This document shows, piece by piece, positions 9,508-17,346 of a stretch of DNA of 64,000 nucleotides; the first letter of the stretch is position 1; each line of letters opens with the position of its first letter. The notes under the pieces are model-generated. The model was not told where the DNA came from. It saw only the letters and a list, made by a program, of their open reading frames with translations, and made no database searches. Source of the stretch: an uncultured Aquimarina sp. (GTDB lineage: Bacteria; Bacteroidota; Bacteroidia; Flavobacteriales; Flavobacteriaceae); contig CANLEM010000005.1 in the NCBI GenBank assembly GCA_947489685.1, positions 186,001-250,000 on the forward strand, written 5' to 3'. Both the position numbers and the translations under genes were made by a program.

Positions 9508-9541
9508 AAGAGCATCCCAATAGTATTTGGATGCTCTTTTT
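9508..9541 (+). terminator. Rho-independent terminator after the YHS gene
   Basis: A 10-bp perfect stem (AAGAGCATCC / GGATGCTCTT) with an 11-nt loop is followed by T residues, 24 bp after the YHS stop codon. Confidence 0.9.
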
Positions 9542-9671
9542 ATATCATAAACTTATAAAATAACGATTCAGCATCATTTATCTACAGTTCGGTATTTTAC
9601 TTTATATAATAGGTTAGTTTTTATAGACATTTGAACCATCAATAATCACATAACTATAAAAATCACAACAT

Positions 9672-10097
9672 ATGAAAACATTAGCCTTATTAGTAGCCTT
9701 AATAATCTCCAATTTTGTTGCTCAGGCCCAAAAAGACACTAAAGGAATTACCATTACAGTAACAGTACCTAATGTAACAAGCTCTGATGGCAAGGTAATG
9801 TTTGGTTTATATGACGAAAGCACTTTTATGAAAGCTGGCCCTATTCAATCGGATAAAAGTGAAATCAAAGACGGTATAGCCAAAATTACCTTTACCAATG
9901 TCCCAGAAGGAGTATATGCAATCTCATGCGTACATGATGCCAATGATAATGACCGTATGGATTTTGAAGCTAATGGAATGCCAAAAGAAAACTACGGTGT
10001 TTCTAACAATCAAATGAATTTGTATGGCCCTCCTACCTGGAGCGAAGCAAAATTTGATGTAGGAAATAAAGACTTAAATCTTGAGATTAGAATGTAA
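9672..10097 (+). CDS. Secreted DUF2141 protein
   Basis: The 141-residue product has a signal peptide ending near VAQAQ and the typical DUF2141 core: SSDGKVMFGLYDESTFMK, then a transthyretin-like strand and the acidic loop SCVHDANDNDRMDFEANGMPKENYG. The acidic DxNDNxxMDxN loop suggests bound calcium, which is an inference. The family is exported and of unknown function, frequent in Flavobacteriia. It stands alone: terminators lie before (9508) and after (10121) it. Confidence 0.9.
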   Translation: MKTLALLVALIISNFVAQAQKDTKGITITVTVPNVTSSDGKVMFGLYDESTFMKAGPIQSDKSEIKDGIAKITFTNVPEGVYAISCVHDANDNDRMDFEANGMPKENYGVSNNQMNLYGPPTWSEAKFDVGNKDLNLEIRM

Positions 10098-10120
10098 TAC
10101 GACTTAAAATTCATCAATCA

Positions 10121-10157
10121 AAAAGAAATAGTGCTTACTTGGCACTATTTCTTTTTT
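10121..10157 (+). terminator. Rho-independent terminator after DUF2141 gene
   Basis: A 14-bp stem (AAAAGAAATAGTGC / GCACTATTTCTTTT) with a 7-nt loop runs into a T tract, 24 bp after the stop codon of the DUF2141 gene. Confidence 0.92.
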
Positions 10158-10191
10158 GATTTCAATAGACAAAACAAATTTTTTACATTTT

Positions 10192-10217
10192 ATTGATAAA
10201 TAATATCAATAGCTTTG
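10192..10217 (+). promoter_or_regulatory. Predicted OxyR operator overlapping the oxyR promoter
   Basis: A perfect inverted repeat ATTGATA-AATAA-TATCAAT (10192-10210) directly abuts a -7 element TAGCTTTG (10210-10217) that matches the Bacteroidetes consensus TAnnTTTG. LysR-type regulators bind such T-N11-A type dyads, and placement across the promoter suggests autoregulation. The site lies 35-53 bp upstream of the oxyR ATG. Confidence 0.65.
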
Positions 10218-10244
10218 TTATTTTTGTTCTTCAAAATATAACCT

Positions 10245-11195
10245 ATGACCATTACACAACTAAAATATGTACTTGCGGTTGCTGAGCATAAAAACTTTAC
10301 CAAAGCCGCAGAGAAGACGTTTGTGACTCAACCGACATTAAGTATGCAAATTCAAAAATTAGAAGATGAGTTGGATATCTTAATTTTTGATCGTAGCAAG
10401 AAACCTATCGAGCTTACAGAAGTTGGAAAAAAGTTAGTGCAACAAGCTCGAAATATAGTTGATGAAAGTGAACGTATTCAAGATATCGTAGATCAACAAA
10501 AAGGGTTTATAGGTGGTGAATTTAAACTAGGTATTATCCCTACGGTAATGCCTACGCTATTACCTATGTTTTTGAATAATTTCATCAAAAAATACCCAAA
10601 GATTAAGTTAAAGATTGAAGAATTAAGTACACAAACGCTTATTGAGCGCCTACTTGATGGACATCTGGATGCAGCTATTGCAGCAACGCCTCTCGAGCAT
10701 GAAAACATTAAAGAACGTGTACTGTATTATGAACCGTTTGTAGGATATATTCCTTCTAATCACAGATTAAATCAAAAGAAAAAAATTGATGTTACTGATC
10801 TGGATATAGATGATATGTTATTATTAGAAGATGGGCATTGTTTTAGAGATGGTATTATCAACTTATGCAAAACGCAAAAGAGTTATGAAGAAGATCATTT
10901 CCAGCTGGAGAGTGGAAGTTTTGAGACTTTAATAAAGCTAGCAAACGAAGGTCTGGGGATGACACTACTGCCATACTTACATACCATGGATATAAAAGAG
11001 AGTGAAAAAATAAATCTTCATTATTTTAACGAACCTTCTCCCGCTAGAGAAGTAAGTTTAATTTTTAACAAGAGTGAATTAAAAATGCATATTATCGAAG
11101 CATTACAATCTACGATCGCCGGAGTAGTAAAAGGAGCGATAACTTTTCAGAACGTACAAATTATAAGTCCTCTTTCAAAAATAAAAAGCGACTAA
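10245..11195 (+). CDS. oxyR: Peroxide-sensing LysR-type regulator OxyR
   Basis: The N-terminus has the LysR winged helix (TITQLKYVLAVAEHKNFTKAAEKTFVTQPTLSMQIQKLE type). The effector domain contains GHCFRDGIINLC, placing cysteines at residues 199 and 208, the same spacing and numbering as the redox pair of Escherichia coli OxyR. This supports a thiol-disulfide peroxide sensor that activates oxidative-stress genes. The length of 316 is normal. No catalase or Dps gene is adjacent, but thioredoxin reductase, which could re-reduce it, is encoded 8 kb away. An operator-like palindrome covers its promoter. Confidence 0.94.
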   Translation: MTITQLKYVLAVAEHKNFTKAAEKTFVTQPTLSMQIQKLEDELDILIFDRSKKPIELTEVGKKLVQQARNIVDESERIQDIVDQQKGFIGGEFKLGIIPTVMPTLLPMFLNNFIKKYPKIKLKIEELSTQTLIERLLDGHLDAAIAATPLEHENIKERVLYYEPFVGYIPSNHRLNQKKKIDVTDLDIDDMLLLEDGHCFRDGIINLCKTQKSYEEDHFQLESGSFETLIKLANEGLGMTLLPYLHTMDIKESEKINLHYFNEPSPAREVSLIFNKSELKMHIIEALQSTIAGVVKGAITFQNVQIISPLSKIKSD

Positions 11196-11217
11196 AAAGT
11201 CGCTTTTATTTTTTTAT
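11184..11217 (+). terminator. Terminator at the oxyR 3' end, usable in both directions
   Basis: The stem AAAAGCGACT / AGTCGCTTTT with an AAAA loop includes the oxyR stop codon and is followed by TATTTTTTTAT. It lies between converging genes and could also stop the small gene at 11214, whose end it touches. Confidence 0.88.
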
Positions 11218-11414
11218 TCTGTTTTTAAATAAATTAAACAAGATTCTAATTCTGGTTGTTTAACCGTTAAAGATTGAATCCAAATTTTTAATTCTTCAAT
11301 CTCATGCGGAAGTAGTCTGTTTAGTGCTTTTAGAACTTCCTTTGTAAAAAGATTAACATCAAAACTCACTTTTTTAAGCACAGTTTTAGTGTAATCAAAC
11401 ATTGCTCTAGCCAT
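11214..11414 (-). CDS. Conserved small Flavobacteriia protein
   Basis: The 66-residue product (FDYTKTVLKKVSFDVNLFTKE, then LLPHEIEELKIWIQ) is predicted to be all-helical and cytoplasmic. I recognise this pattern as a small protein conserved in Flavobacteriia but cannot name a function. Its 3' end meets the oxyR terminator. It is an independent leftward gene, separated by 132 bp from the AIM24-like gene that lies upstream on the same strand. Confidence 0.72.
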   Translation of the reverse strand: MARAMFDYTKTVLKKVSFDVNLFTKEVLKALNRLLPHEIEELKIWIQSLTVKQPELESCLIYLKTE

Positions 11415-11546
11415 AAATTAATAGGGGTTAAAATATTAGGTTTACACAAATGAATGTAGGAAAAACCTTACATTTTTAATGTTTATATAATCTAATATAT
11501 GCAAATAAAACGATAAAATTAGTTTTTTGGCGCTTATTTAACATTA

Positions 11547-12347
11547 TTAAAAACTATTATCGCCATCCAGGATATCTCCCAAACCTCCTAAAATACTGCC
11601 TTCTCCTTTGCTTTTTCCTCCTCCTCTTGGGGCTAATGCCAATACTCGATTAGCAAGCCTACTAAATGGTAATGATTGTATGTATACAATTCCTGGCCCT
11701 GTTAGGGTAGCAAAAAATAATCCTTCTCCTCCAAAAATGGTATTTTTTATTCCACCTACAAATTCGATATCATAATTTACTCCTTGAGAAAACCCTATGA
11801 TACATCCCGTATCTACTTTTAATTTTTCGCCTGGTTGTAATTCTTTACGTGCTGTGGTTCCCCCGGCATGAACAAATGCCATACCATCTCCTTCTAGTTT
11901 TTGCATAATAAATCCTTCTCCTCCAAAAAGGCCTCTTCCTAATTTTCTAGAGAATTCAATTCCGACAGAAACTCCTTTTGCAGCACATAAAAAGGCATCT
12001 TTTTGACAAATAAACTTACCGCCATAGTTGGTTAAATCTATAGGTATAATTTTACCTGGATAAGGAGAAGCAAAACTCACCTTTTTCTTTCCTCCAACCT
12101 GATTGTAAAAGGCAGTCATAAACAAACTTTCTCCTGTCAAAAGTCGTTTTCCTGCACCAAAAATCTTACCCATGATTCCTTTATCCTTATTCGAACCATC
12201 ACCAAAAATGGTGTCCATTTGTATTCCATCGTCCATCATCATAAAGCTTCCTGCTTCGGCAATAACTCCTTCTTGAGGATCAAGCTCTATCTCTACATAT
12301 TGCATTTCTTCTCCTATGATTTCGTAATCGATTTCGTGTGCTGTCAT
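11547..12347 (-). CDS. TIGR00266/AIM24 family protein
   Basis: This 266-residue protein shows the family's glycine-rich beta-prism-like repeats: EAGSFMMMDDGIQMDT, GKIIPIDLTNYGGKFICQKDAFL, and GLFFATLTGPGIVYIQSLPFSRLA, with the Gly/Ser-rich tail RGGGKSKGEGSILGGLGDIL. It has no signal peptide. Family members have no agreed biochemical function; some occur next to stress or membrane genes. It is read leftward, with the DUF4442 gene as its upstream neighbour 105 bp away. Confidence 0.92.
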   Translation of the reverse strand: MTAHEIDYEIIGEEMQYVEIELDPQEGVIAEAGSFMMMDDGIQMDTIFGDGSNKDKGIMGKIFGAGKRLLTGESLFMTAFYNQVGGKKKVSFASPYPGKIIPIDLTNYGGKFICQKDAFLCAAKGVSVGIEFSRKLGRGLFGGEGFIMQKLEGDGMAFVHAGGTTARKELQPGEKLKVDTGCIIGFSQGVNYDIEFVGGIKNTIFGGEGLFFATLTGPGIVYIQSLPFSRLANRVLALAPRGGGKSKGEGSILGGLGDILDGDNSF

Positions 12348-12452
12348 TTTCTTATTGTTTGATTTATATTGATTAATGAATAATTACCTTATCAGTAAAC
12401 AATTTTCAGAAAGTGTTACAATAAAGATTAGTATACATTTCAGAATATTGGA

Positions 12453-12908
12453 TTAGCTTTTCACCTTAAGTGTCCATTCAAAATTAAAAGTAGACACCTC
12501 TACTCCATCCTTATTTGTCCCTACAGATTTCATCCATACAGTTTGGCCCTCACCAGTTTCAATTGTTTTTTCAATAGCTTTTTGTACCAAAGCACCATCA
12601 TTACATACAAATGTGATTCTTCCGGTTGCCTTTTTAGTAAAAGTAGCATTGTTATTAGCTACTAGCATCGATATATTCTTTCCACTATTCCTAATATATC
12701 CCGTAACCAATGCTCCTGTAGTAAGTTCTGCGGCCATACCCTGTACCGCCCAGAACATAGATTTAAACGGATTTTGATTGACCCAGCGATGTTTAACCGT
12801 AACTGTACAAGAGTTTCTATCGATATTTTTTACTCGCACTCCACATATCCATGCCGAAGGTAACTTTAGTAATAAAAAGGAATTAAGTTGTCTTGGAGTA
12901 ATTTTCAT
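12453..12908 (-). CDS. DUF4442 hotdog-fold protein (thioesterase-like)
   Basis: The 151-residue protein shows the DUF4442 pattern LKLPSAWICGVRVKNID, HRWVNQNPFKSMFWAVQGMAAELTTGAL, and VANNNATFTKKATGRITF. DUF4442 belongs to the hotdog superfamily that includes acyl-CoA thioesterases; substrate and activity are not predictable here. The gene is read leftward and is divergent from the DUF4870 gene at 13063, with 154 bp between them that hold the latter's promoter. Confidence 0.88.
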   Translation of the reverse strand: MKITPRQLNSFLLLKLPSAWICGVRVKNIDRNSCTVTVKHRWVNQNPFKSMFWAVQGMAAELTTGALVTGYIRNSGKNISMLVANNNATFTKKATGRITFVCNDGALVQKAIEKTIETGEGQTVWMKSVGTNKDGVEVSTFNFEWTLKVKS

Positions 12909-13002
12909 TGTTTTAGCTTTTAGTTGTTACAATATAGGCAAAAGTAATAGGTCTGGAAAAGATATTAAATCTTAAATTTATGTTAAAATATGGTACTATG
13001 TT

Positions 13003-13034
13003 TTGCATAATACCTTTTTTTAACCATATATTTG
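13003..13034 (+). promoter_or_regulatory. Bacteroidetes-type promoter of the DUF4870 gene
   Basis: A -33 TTG (13003-13005) and a -7 TATATTTG (13027-13034) are separated by 21 bp, within the 17-23 bp range known for this phylum. The element lies 29 bp before the ATG at 13063. Confidence 0.75.
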
Positions 13035-13062
13035 CATAAGAAACTATTATATACTTTTCAAA

Positions 13063-13515
13063 ATGTCAACTAATAACCATAAAAATATCGCAACTTTCAT
13101 GCATCTGGGGACATTTTCCAAATACTTTATCCCATTTGGAAATTATATCGTTCCCATACTGTTATGGACAACAAACAAGGATAAATCAGAATTTATCGAT
13201 CACAATGGTAAGGAGGCCATTAACTTTCAATTAAGTATTTTACTGTACACAGTTGTATTGGCAATGTTTTCATTTCCGTTTTTTATTTTCAATGTACTTG
13301 GAGACGCCTCTATTTCAGATCTATTTCATTTTCATGATATCTCATTTAACTTTTCTGAGGCTGGTGGGTTTAGAACATTAATAGGTGCATCTTTTGTAGG
13401 TATTATTGCTTTAATTGGTTTTTTCCTTGAAATTATTTTTACCATAACCGCAGCTTTAAAAGCTAACAAAGGAGAAACGTATAGGTATCCACTTTGTATA
13501 AGATTTATAAAATAG
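13063..13515 (+). CDS. DUF4870 domain-containing membrane protein
   Basis: The 150-residue protein carries the DUF4870 hallmark near its N-terminus: FSKYFIPFGNYIVPILLW, then DHNGKEAINFQLSILLYTVV, followed by two more hydrophobic segments and the tail ALKANKGETYRYPLCIRFI. It is a small inner-membrane protein of unknown function. It is followed after only 4 bp by the HExxH membrane protein, so the two are probably co-expressed. Confidence 0.9.
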   Translation: MSTNNHKNIATFMHLGTFSKYFIPFGNYIVPILLWTTNKDKSEFIDHNGKEAINFQLSILLYTVVLAMFSFPFFIFNVLGDASISDLFHFHDISFNFSEAGGFRTLIGASFVGIIALIGFFLEIIFTITAALKANKGETYRYPLCIRFIK

Positions 13516-13519
13516 TAAT

Positions 13520-14053
13520 ATGGTGTCATCTATCAATATAAAATATATCTTAATAACTATCTTGGCGGTAGTGCTTTCATTCTTTTTTCATGAATTAGCA
13601 CATTTGCTTACCGGAGAGTTACTAGGATATTCGATGAAGATGACTCTTAATTCGGCTTACTTATCAGAGGGTACGTATCAATCACAATGGCATGGACAAC
13701 TTGTAAGCGCTGCAGGACCAATATTTACAATACTATCAGCTTTCTTTTTCTTTTATATAATTAGAAGAACAAATAACATATACTGGTATCCATTTCTGTT
13801 CTTTGCTTTTGTTTTTAGGTTAATGGCTATGATGGTTTCCATTATAACGCCGAACGATGAAGCAAGAATTAGTTACTGGTTGGGTCTAGGATATTGGATA
13901 TTACCATTAATGGTTTGCTTTATATTACTATTTCTATTAATAAAAACATCAAAAGAACAAGAATACAATTTAAAATTTAACCTAATCAATTATCTTTTAG
14001 CTAGCGTCTTTGTGACGGCAGTAGTATTCTTAGATCAATATCTATTAAAATAA
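13520..14053 (+). CDS. Minimal M50/site-2-protease-like membrane protein
   Basis: This 177-residue protein has about five hydrophobic segments. The first contains FFFHELAHLLTGELLG, an HExxH zinc motif (H24, E25, H28) buried in a helix as in M50 intramembrane metalloproteases. A later acidic loop TPNDEARISYW might supply the third ligand (D about 112), but the usual NPDG/DG motif is not seen. It is much shorter than typical M50 proteases and lacks a PDZ domain. It could be a minimal protease or a metal-binding relative. It pairs with the DUF4870 gene 4 bp upstream. Confidence 0.65.
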   Translation: MVSSINIKYILITILAVVLSFFFHELAHLLTGELLGYSMKMTLNSAYLSEGTYQSQWHGQLVSAAGPIFTILSAFFFFYIIRRTNNIYWYPFLFFAFVFRLMAMMVSIITPNDEARISYWLGLGYWILPLMVCFILLFLLIKTSKEQEYNLKFNLINYLLASVFVTAVVFLDQYLLK

Positions 14054-14109
14054 TCATCAATCAAACATCAATCAAAAAATGAACAGTTTAACTTTTAAAA
14101 ATTAGTTTT

Positions 14110-14445
14110 ATGAAGATCGAAAACACAAAAGCGCAAATGCGCAAAGGTGTTCTAGAATATTGCATACTTTCTATCCTAAAGGACGATGATGCTTATGTAG
14201 CTGAAATTTTAGAAACCCTTAAAGATGCAAAGATGCTTGTGGTAGAAGGTACTATATATCCCTTACTTACAAGGTTAAAAAACGCTGGACTATTAAGTTA
14301 TCGTTGGGAAGAATCAACCTCTGGACCACCACGCAAATATTATGGACTCACAGAAACAGGAAAGTTGTTTCTAAAAGAATTAAATAGTACTTGGGATGAG
14401 TTACAGAATGCTGTAAACCTGGTAACCCAACAAAAAAAGAAGTAA
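14110..14445 (+). CDS. PadR family transcriptional regulator
   Basis: The 111-residue length and the sequence MRKGVLEYCILSILKDDDAYVAEILETL plus EGTIYPLLTRLKNAGLLSYRW and GPPRKYYGLTETGK are the PadR winged-helix signature. PadR proteins are small dimeric repressors, often of adjacent membrane-protein genes. Its stop is one base before the start of the PspC gene, and a GIN-domain gene follows, so this is an autoregulated PadR-PspC-GIN operon by arrangement. Confidence 0.95.
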   Translation: MKIENTKAQMRKGVLEYCILSILKDDDAYVAEILETLKDAKMLVVEGTIYPLLTRLKNAGLLSYRWEESTSGPPRKYYGLTETGKLFLKELNSTWDELQNAVNLVTQQKKK

Positions 14446-14446
14446 A

Positions 14447-16204
14447 ATGAATAAGACAATCAATATAAATTTAGCAGGTATATTTTTTCATATAGATGAA
14501 GACGCCTATCTGAAGTTACAGCGATATCTTGATGCTATACGACGTTCCTTTACAGATTCACAAGGTAGAGATGAGATCATAGCAGATATTGAAGCTCGTA
14601 TAGCCGAATTGTTTAGTGAAAAAATAAAAGATGAAAGACAGGTAATCGGAGACAAAGAAGTGGATGAAGTAATCACAGTTATGGGGCAACCCGAAGATTA
14701 TAGATTGGATGAAGAGATTTTCGAAGACGAACCAAAAGCTTCATATCAGAAAACGAAAAACGCTAAGCAGTTATTTAGAGATACCACAAACTCATACGTT
14801 GGTGGGGTAAGTTCTGGATTAGGTCACTATTTGGGAATAGAACCTATATGGATCAGATTAGCCTGGATATTATTTACCATATTCTCTAGCGGAGCCTTTA
14901 TATTAATCTATGTAGCCTTTTGGATTTTTGTTCCAGAAGCAAAAACAACTTCGGATTTTTTGGCTATGAAAGGTGAAGCGGTAAACATAAGTAATATAGA
15001 AAAAAAGATAAAAGAAGGTCTTGATGATGTAGCGGATACCGTAAAAAATGTAGATTACCAAAAATACAGTAACAAGGTAAAAAGTAGTTCGACCACTTTT
15101 TTTGATGCTCTTGGTGATGTTTTACTATTCTTACTTAAAATATTTATAAAGTTTGTAGGCGTATTTTTTATCATCATTGCGGGTATTACATTAATTAGTT
15201 TATTCGTTGGATTATTCACCCTAGGTACTTTTGGATTTATGGATACCCCATGGGTAGAATATTTTGAAGTAGGCAGCCACCCAGAAGCTCCATTATGGTT
15301 GATTTCATTACTTACATTTTTTGCAGTAGGAATTCCTTTTTTCTTCCTTTTTATACTAGGGTTAAAAATTTTAATAAAAAACTTAAAATCTATAGGTACA
15401 CCCGCAAAATTAGGATTATTAGGTGTATGGATATTATCATTAATAGGATTAGGAGTTTTAGGAATTCGACAAGCTACGCTCGAAGCATATGATGCCGAGG
15501 TTATCTCTCAAGAACAACCATTACAGATAACTAGTAAAGACACGCTTACTATAAAAATGCAGGGCAATAATAGATATGTTAATTACCCTAAACACAGACA
15601 TGATTATAAAATCAAAAGAGATGATAAAGGCAATAAAGTAATTGTGGTTCAGGATATTGAGATATACTTAAAACCTACAACCAAAGATTCGATTGCTAGC
15701 ATCGTAATCGAAAAAAAGGCAGAAGGTAGATCGTATGAAGAAGCATCAAAGCGTGCAGGCGAATTAAAATATGCTTATGAAGTAGAAGGTACTACCCTAT
15801 TCTTAGATGGATTTGCAATTACGGATTATGCAAATAAATATAGAGATCAAGAAGTAAAAGTAATTTTATCATTACCAGAAGGAATTACCGTATTTGCTAA
15901 TGATAACACATCCGGATATAATAATTCATGGAAATTCGATGATTATATCGCTATAGACGGTCGAGAAGAAAAATATCTGCATCTTGTTAATGGAAAATTT
16001 GAATGTGATGAGTGTCCAGAAAAAGATGAATGGGAATATAAAGATGATGATGATGACGATGACGATGATGGTGTGAATATCAAAATAAATTCTGATGATA
16101 ACGATTTTAACCTAAAAATAGACGAAGATGGTGTGCAATTAAACAATGACCCTGTAAAGGTAAAAATAGACGAGGACGGGATAGAAATTAAAACCGAAAA
16201 TTAA
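14447..16204 (+). CDS. PspC domain-containing envelope stress membrane protein
   Basis: Residues 1-90 form a cytoplasmic helical region (HIDEDAYLKLQRYLDAIRRSF). A PspC domain follows (RDTTNSYVGGVSSGLGHYLGIEPIWIRLAWILF, about residues 110-170), then more membrane helices to about residue 340 and a large extracytoplasmic beta-rich C-terminal region. The tail is extremely acidic, with nine consecutive Asp residues and two KIDEDG repeats. PspC proteins sense envelope stress in proteobacteria; the long C-terminal extension is a Bacteroidetes form. It lies between PadR and GIN genes in one operon. Confidence 0.92.
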   Translation: MNKTININLAGIFFHIDEDAYLKLQRYLDAIRRSFTDSQGRDEIIADIEARIAELFSEKIKDERQVIGDKEVDEVITVMGQPEDYRLDEEIFEDEPKASYQKTKNAKQLFRDTTNSYVGGVSSGLGHYLGIEPIWIRLAWILFTIFSSGAFILIYVAFWIFVPEAKTTSDFLAMKGEAVNISNIEKKIKEGLDDVADTVKNVDYQKYSNKVKSSSTTFFDALGDVLLFLLKIFIKFVGVFFIIIAGITLISLFVGLFTLGTFGFMDTPWVEYFEVGSHPEAPLWLISLLTFFAVGIPFFFLFILGLKILIKNLKSIGTPAKLGLLGVWILSLIGLGVLGIRQATLEAYDAEVISQEQPLQITSKDTLTIKMQGNNRYVNYPKHRHDYKIKRDDKGNKVIVVQDIEIYLKPTTKDSIASIVIEKKAEGRSYEEASKRAGELKYAYEVEGTTLFLDGFAITDYANKYRDQEVKVILSLPEGITVFANDNTSGYNNSWKFDDYIAIDGREEKYLHLVNGKFECDECPEKDEWEYKDDDDDDDDDGVNIKINSDDNDFNLKIDEDGVQLNNDPVKVKIDEDGIEIKTEN

Positions 16205-16275
16205 ACGTATCTGATTTAAAATCAGAACATCAATCAAAAACAAACAATTAAATCAACATATTAAAACATTAAGTT

Positions 16276-16995
16276 ATGACTACACTAGCCAAAATATTAA
16301 TAACACTTTGCTTATCCTTAGCCTGTTGCTCTTGTAATATAAATTTTAACGGAATTAAAGGTCAGGGAGAAGTAATCAAAAAGGAAAGAACTATAAACGC
16401 AGAATTTGATGCTGTTAAAGCCAGCAGAGGATTAGATGTGATCCTAATTGACAGTAACGATGGAAGGATTGTTGTAGAAGCGAATGAAAATTTACATGAA
16501 CATATAGAAGTATATGTTCAGGGTAATACCTTGCATGTTACATCAGACGAAAATATTTATTTCGCAGACGAAAAAAATGTCTACGTTTCATATGATAAAC
16601 TGAATAAAATACATGTTAATAGTGGTGCCAGTGTCTCTTCGGAACAAGAAGTAAAACAAAAAGACATCGCCCTTACTGCTACTAGTGGAGCCGATCTTAG
16701 ATTAAAAATTAAAGCGCAAACCGTAAATTCATCTGTATCAAGCGGTGCATTCATTGATCTTGAAGGAAATGTACAAAACCATATTGCAAGTGCATCAAGT
16801 GGTGCTAATTTAAGAGCCGAAGATCTTTTAAGCCTGGTAACAGAAGCTAAAGCGAGTAGTGGCGCAAATGTAAGAGTACATGCGCAAAATGAATTTACAG
16901 GAAAAGCTACTAGCGGAGGTAACGTAATTTATTATGGTAAACCAGAAAAAGTATCAGAAGTCGACAACTCTGGAGGTAACGTAAGAAGACATTAA
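16276..16995 (+). CDS. Head GIN domain (DUF2807) lipoprotein
   Basis: A lipoprotein signal ends in LACCSCN. The mature part has the GIN/DUF2807 adhesin-like beta-helix pattern: FDAVKASRGLDVILIDS, VYVSYDKLNKIHVNSGASV, then repeated SSGAN-type turns (TSGADLR, SSGAFIDLEG, SSGANLRAED, SSGANVRVH). The repeats of roughly 22 residues imply a small right-handed beta-helix. It is the third gene of the PadR-PspC-GIN operon, 71 bp after PspC; the interval holds a short CTGATTT/AAATCAG dyad. Confidence 0.92.
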   Translation: MTTLAKILITLCLSLACCSCNINFNGIKGQGEVIKKERTINAEFDAVKASRGLDVILIDSNDGRIVVEANENLHEHIEVYVQGNTLHVTSDENIYFADEKNVYVSYDKLNKIHVNSGASVSSEQEVKQKDIALTATSGADLRLKIKAQTVNSSVSSGAFIDLEGNVQNHIASASSGANLRAEDLLSLVTEAKASSGANVRVHAQNEFTGKATSGGNVIYYGKPEKVSEVDNSGGNVRRH

Positions 16996-17038
16996 ACCCC
17001 TAACCACCTAACCAACCAATTAACCAATCAAAATTAGT

Positions 17039-17107
17039 ACTGCCCGAAAAATACCCATTGTTGTTTAGTATAGATTATTATACATTATCTTTTTCGGGCA
17101 GTTTTTT
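17039..17107 (+). terminator. Long-loop terminator after the GIN lipoprotein
   Basis: A perfect 13-bp inverted repeat (ACTGCCCGAAAAA / TTTTTCGGGCAGT) is separated by 38 nt and followed by TTTTT. The loop is far longer than in ordinary intrinsic terminators, so an embedded function such as a small RNA end is possible. Confidence 0.7.
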
Positions 17108-17217
17108 AATTCATTAACTATTTTCTCTCATCTACTCATCATAGATATAACCAAGAGGGATACAACTTTAATTCATCAATTTACCTCTTCAAACTAGGTT
17201 AAAAAAAAACGATATAA

Positions 17218-17271
17218 TGGTATTAAAAAAAATCACCCTTGTACTGGCTTTTGCTTTACTATGTTAATGCT
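17218..17271 (+). pseudogene. Possible remnant of a lipoprotein gene (signal peptide then stop)
   Basis: ATG at 17218 opens MVLKKITLVLAFALLC, which looks like a lipoprotein signal peptide, followed immediately by TAA and then, in the same frame, by CSSITYL. A Cys-containing lipobox on either side of the stop suggests a nonsense-mutated start of a lipoprotein gene. The remaining sequence up to 17346 carries no longer frame, so this is a fragment at best; chance cannot be excluded. Confidence 0.35.
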
Positions 17272-17346
17272 CTTCTATTACATATTTAATGTACAGTATA
17301 ACGATGCAGTTTTGAGAAATTATCGTTACCATACTTATAAATAATC

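Larger units (their letters stand above)
16996..17346. other. Intergenic region with a long-loop terminator and a broken lipoprotein-like ORF
   Basis: These 351 bp hold a 13-bp stem terminator with an unusually long loop (17039-17107) and a very short ORF at 17218 that encodes only a lipoprotein-like signal peptide before a stop. Nothing else is supported. Confidence 0.7.
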
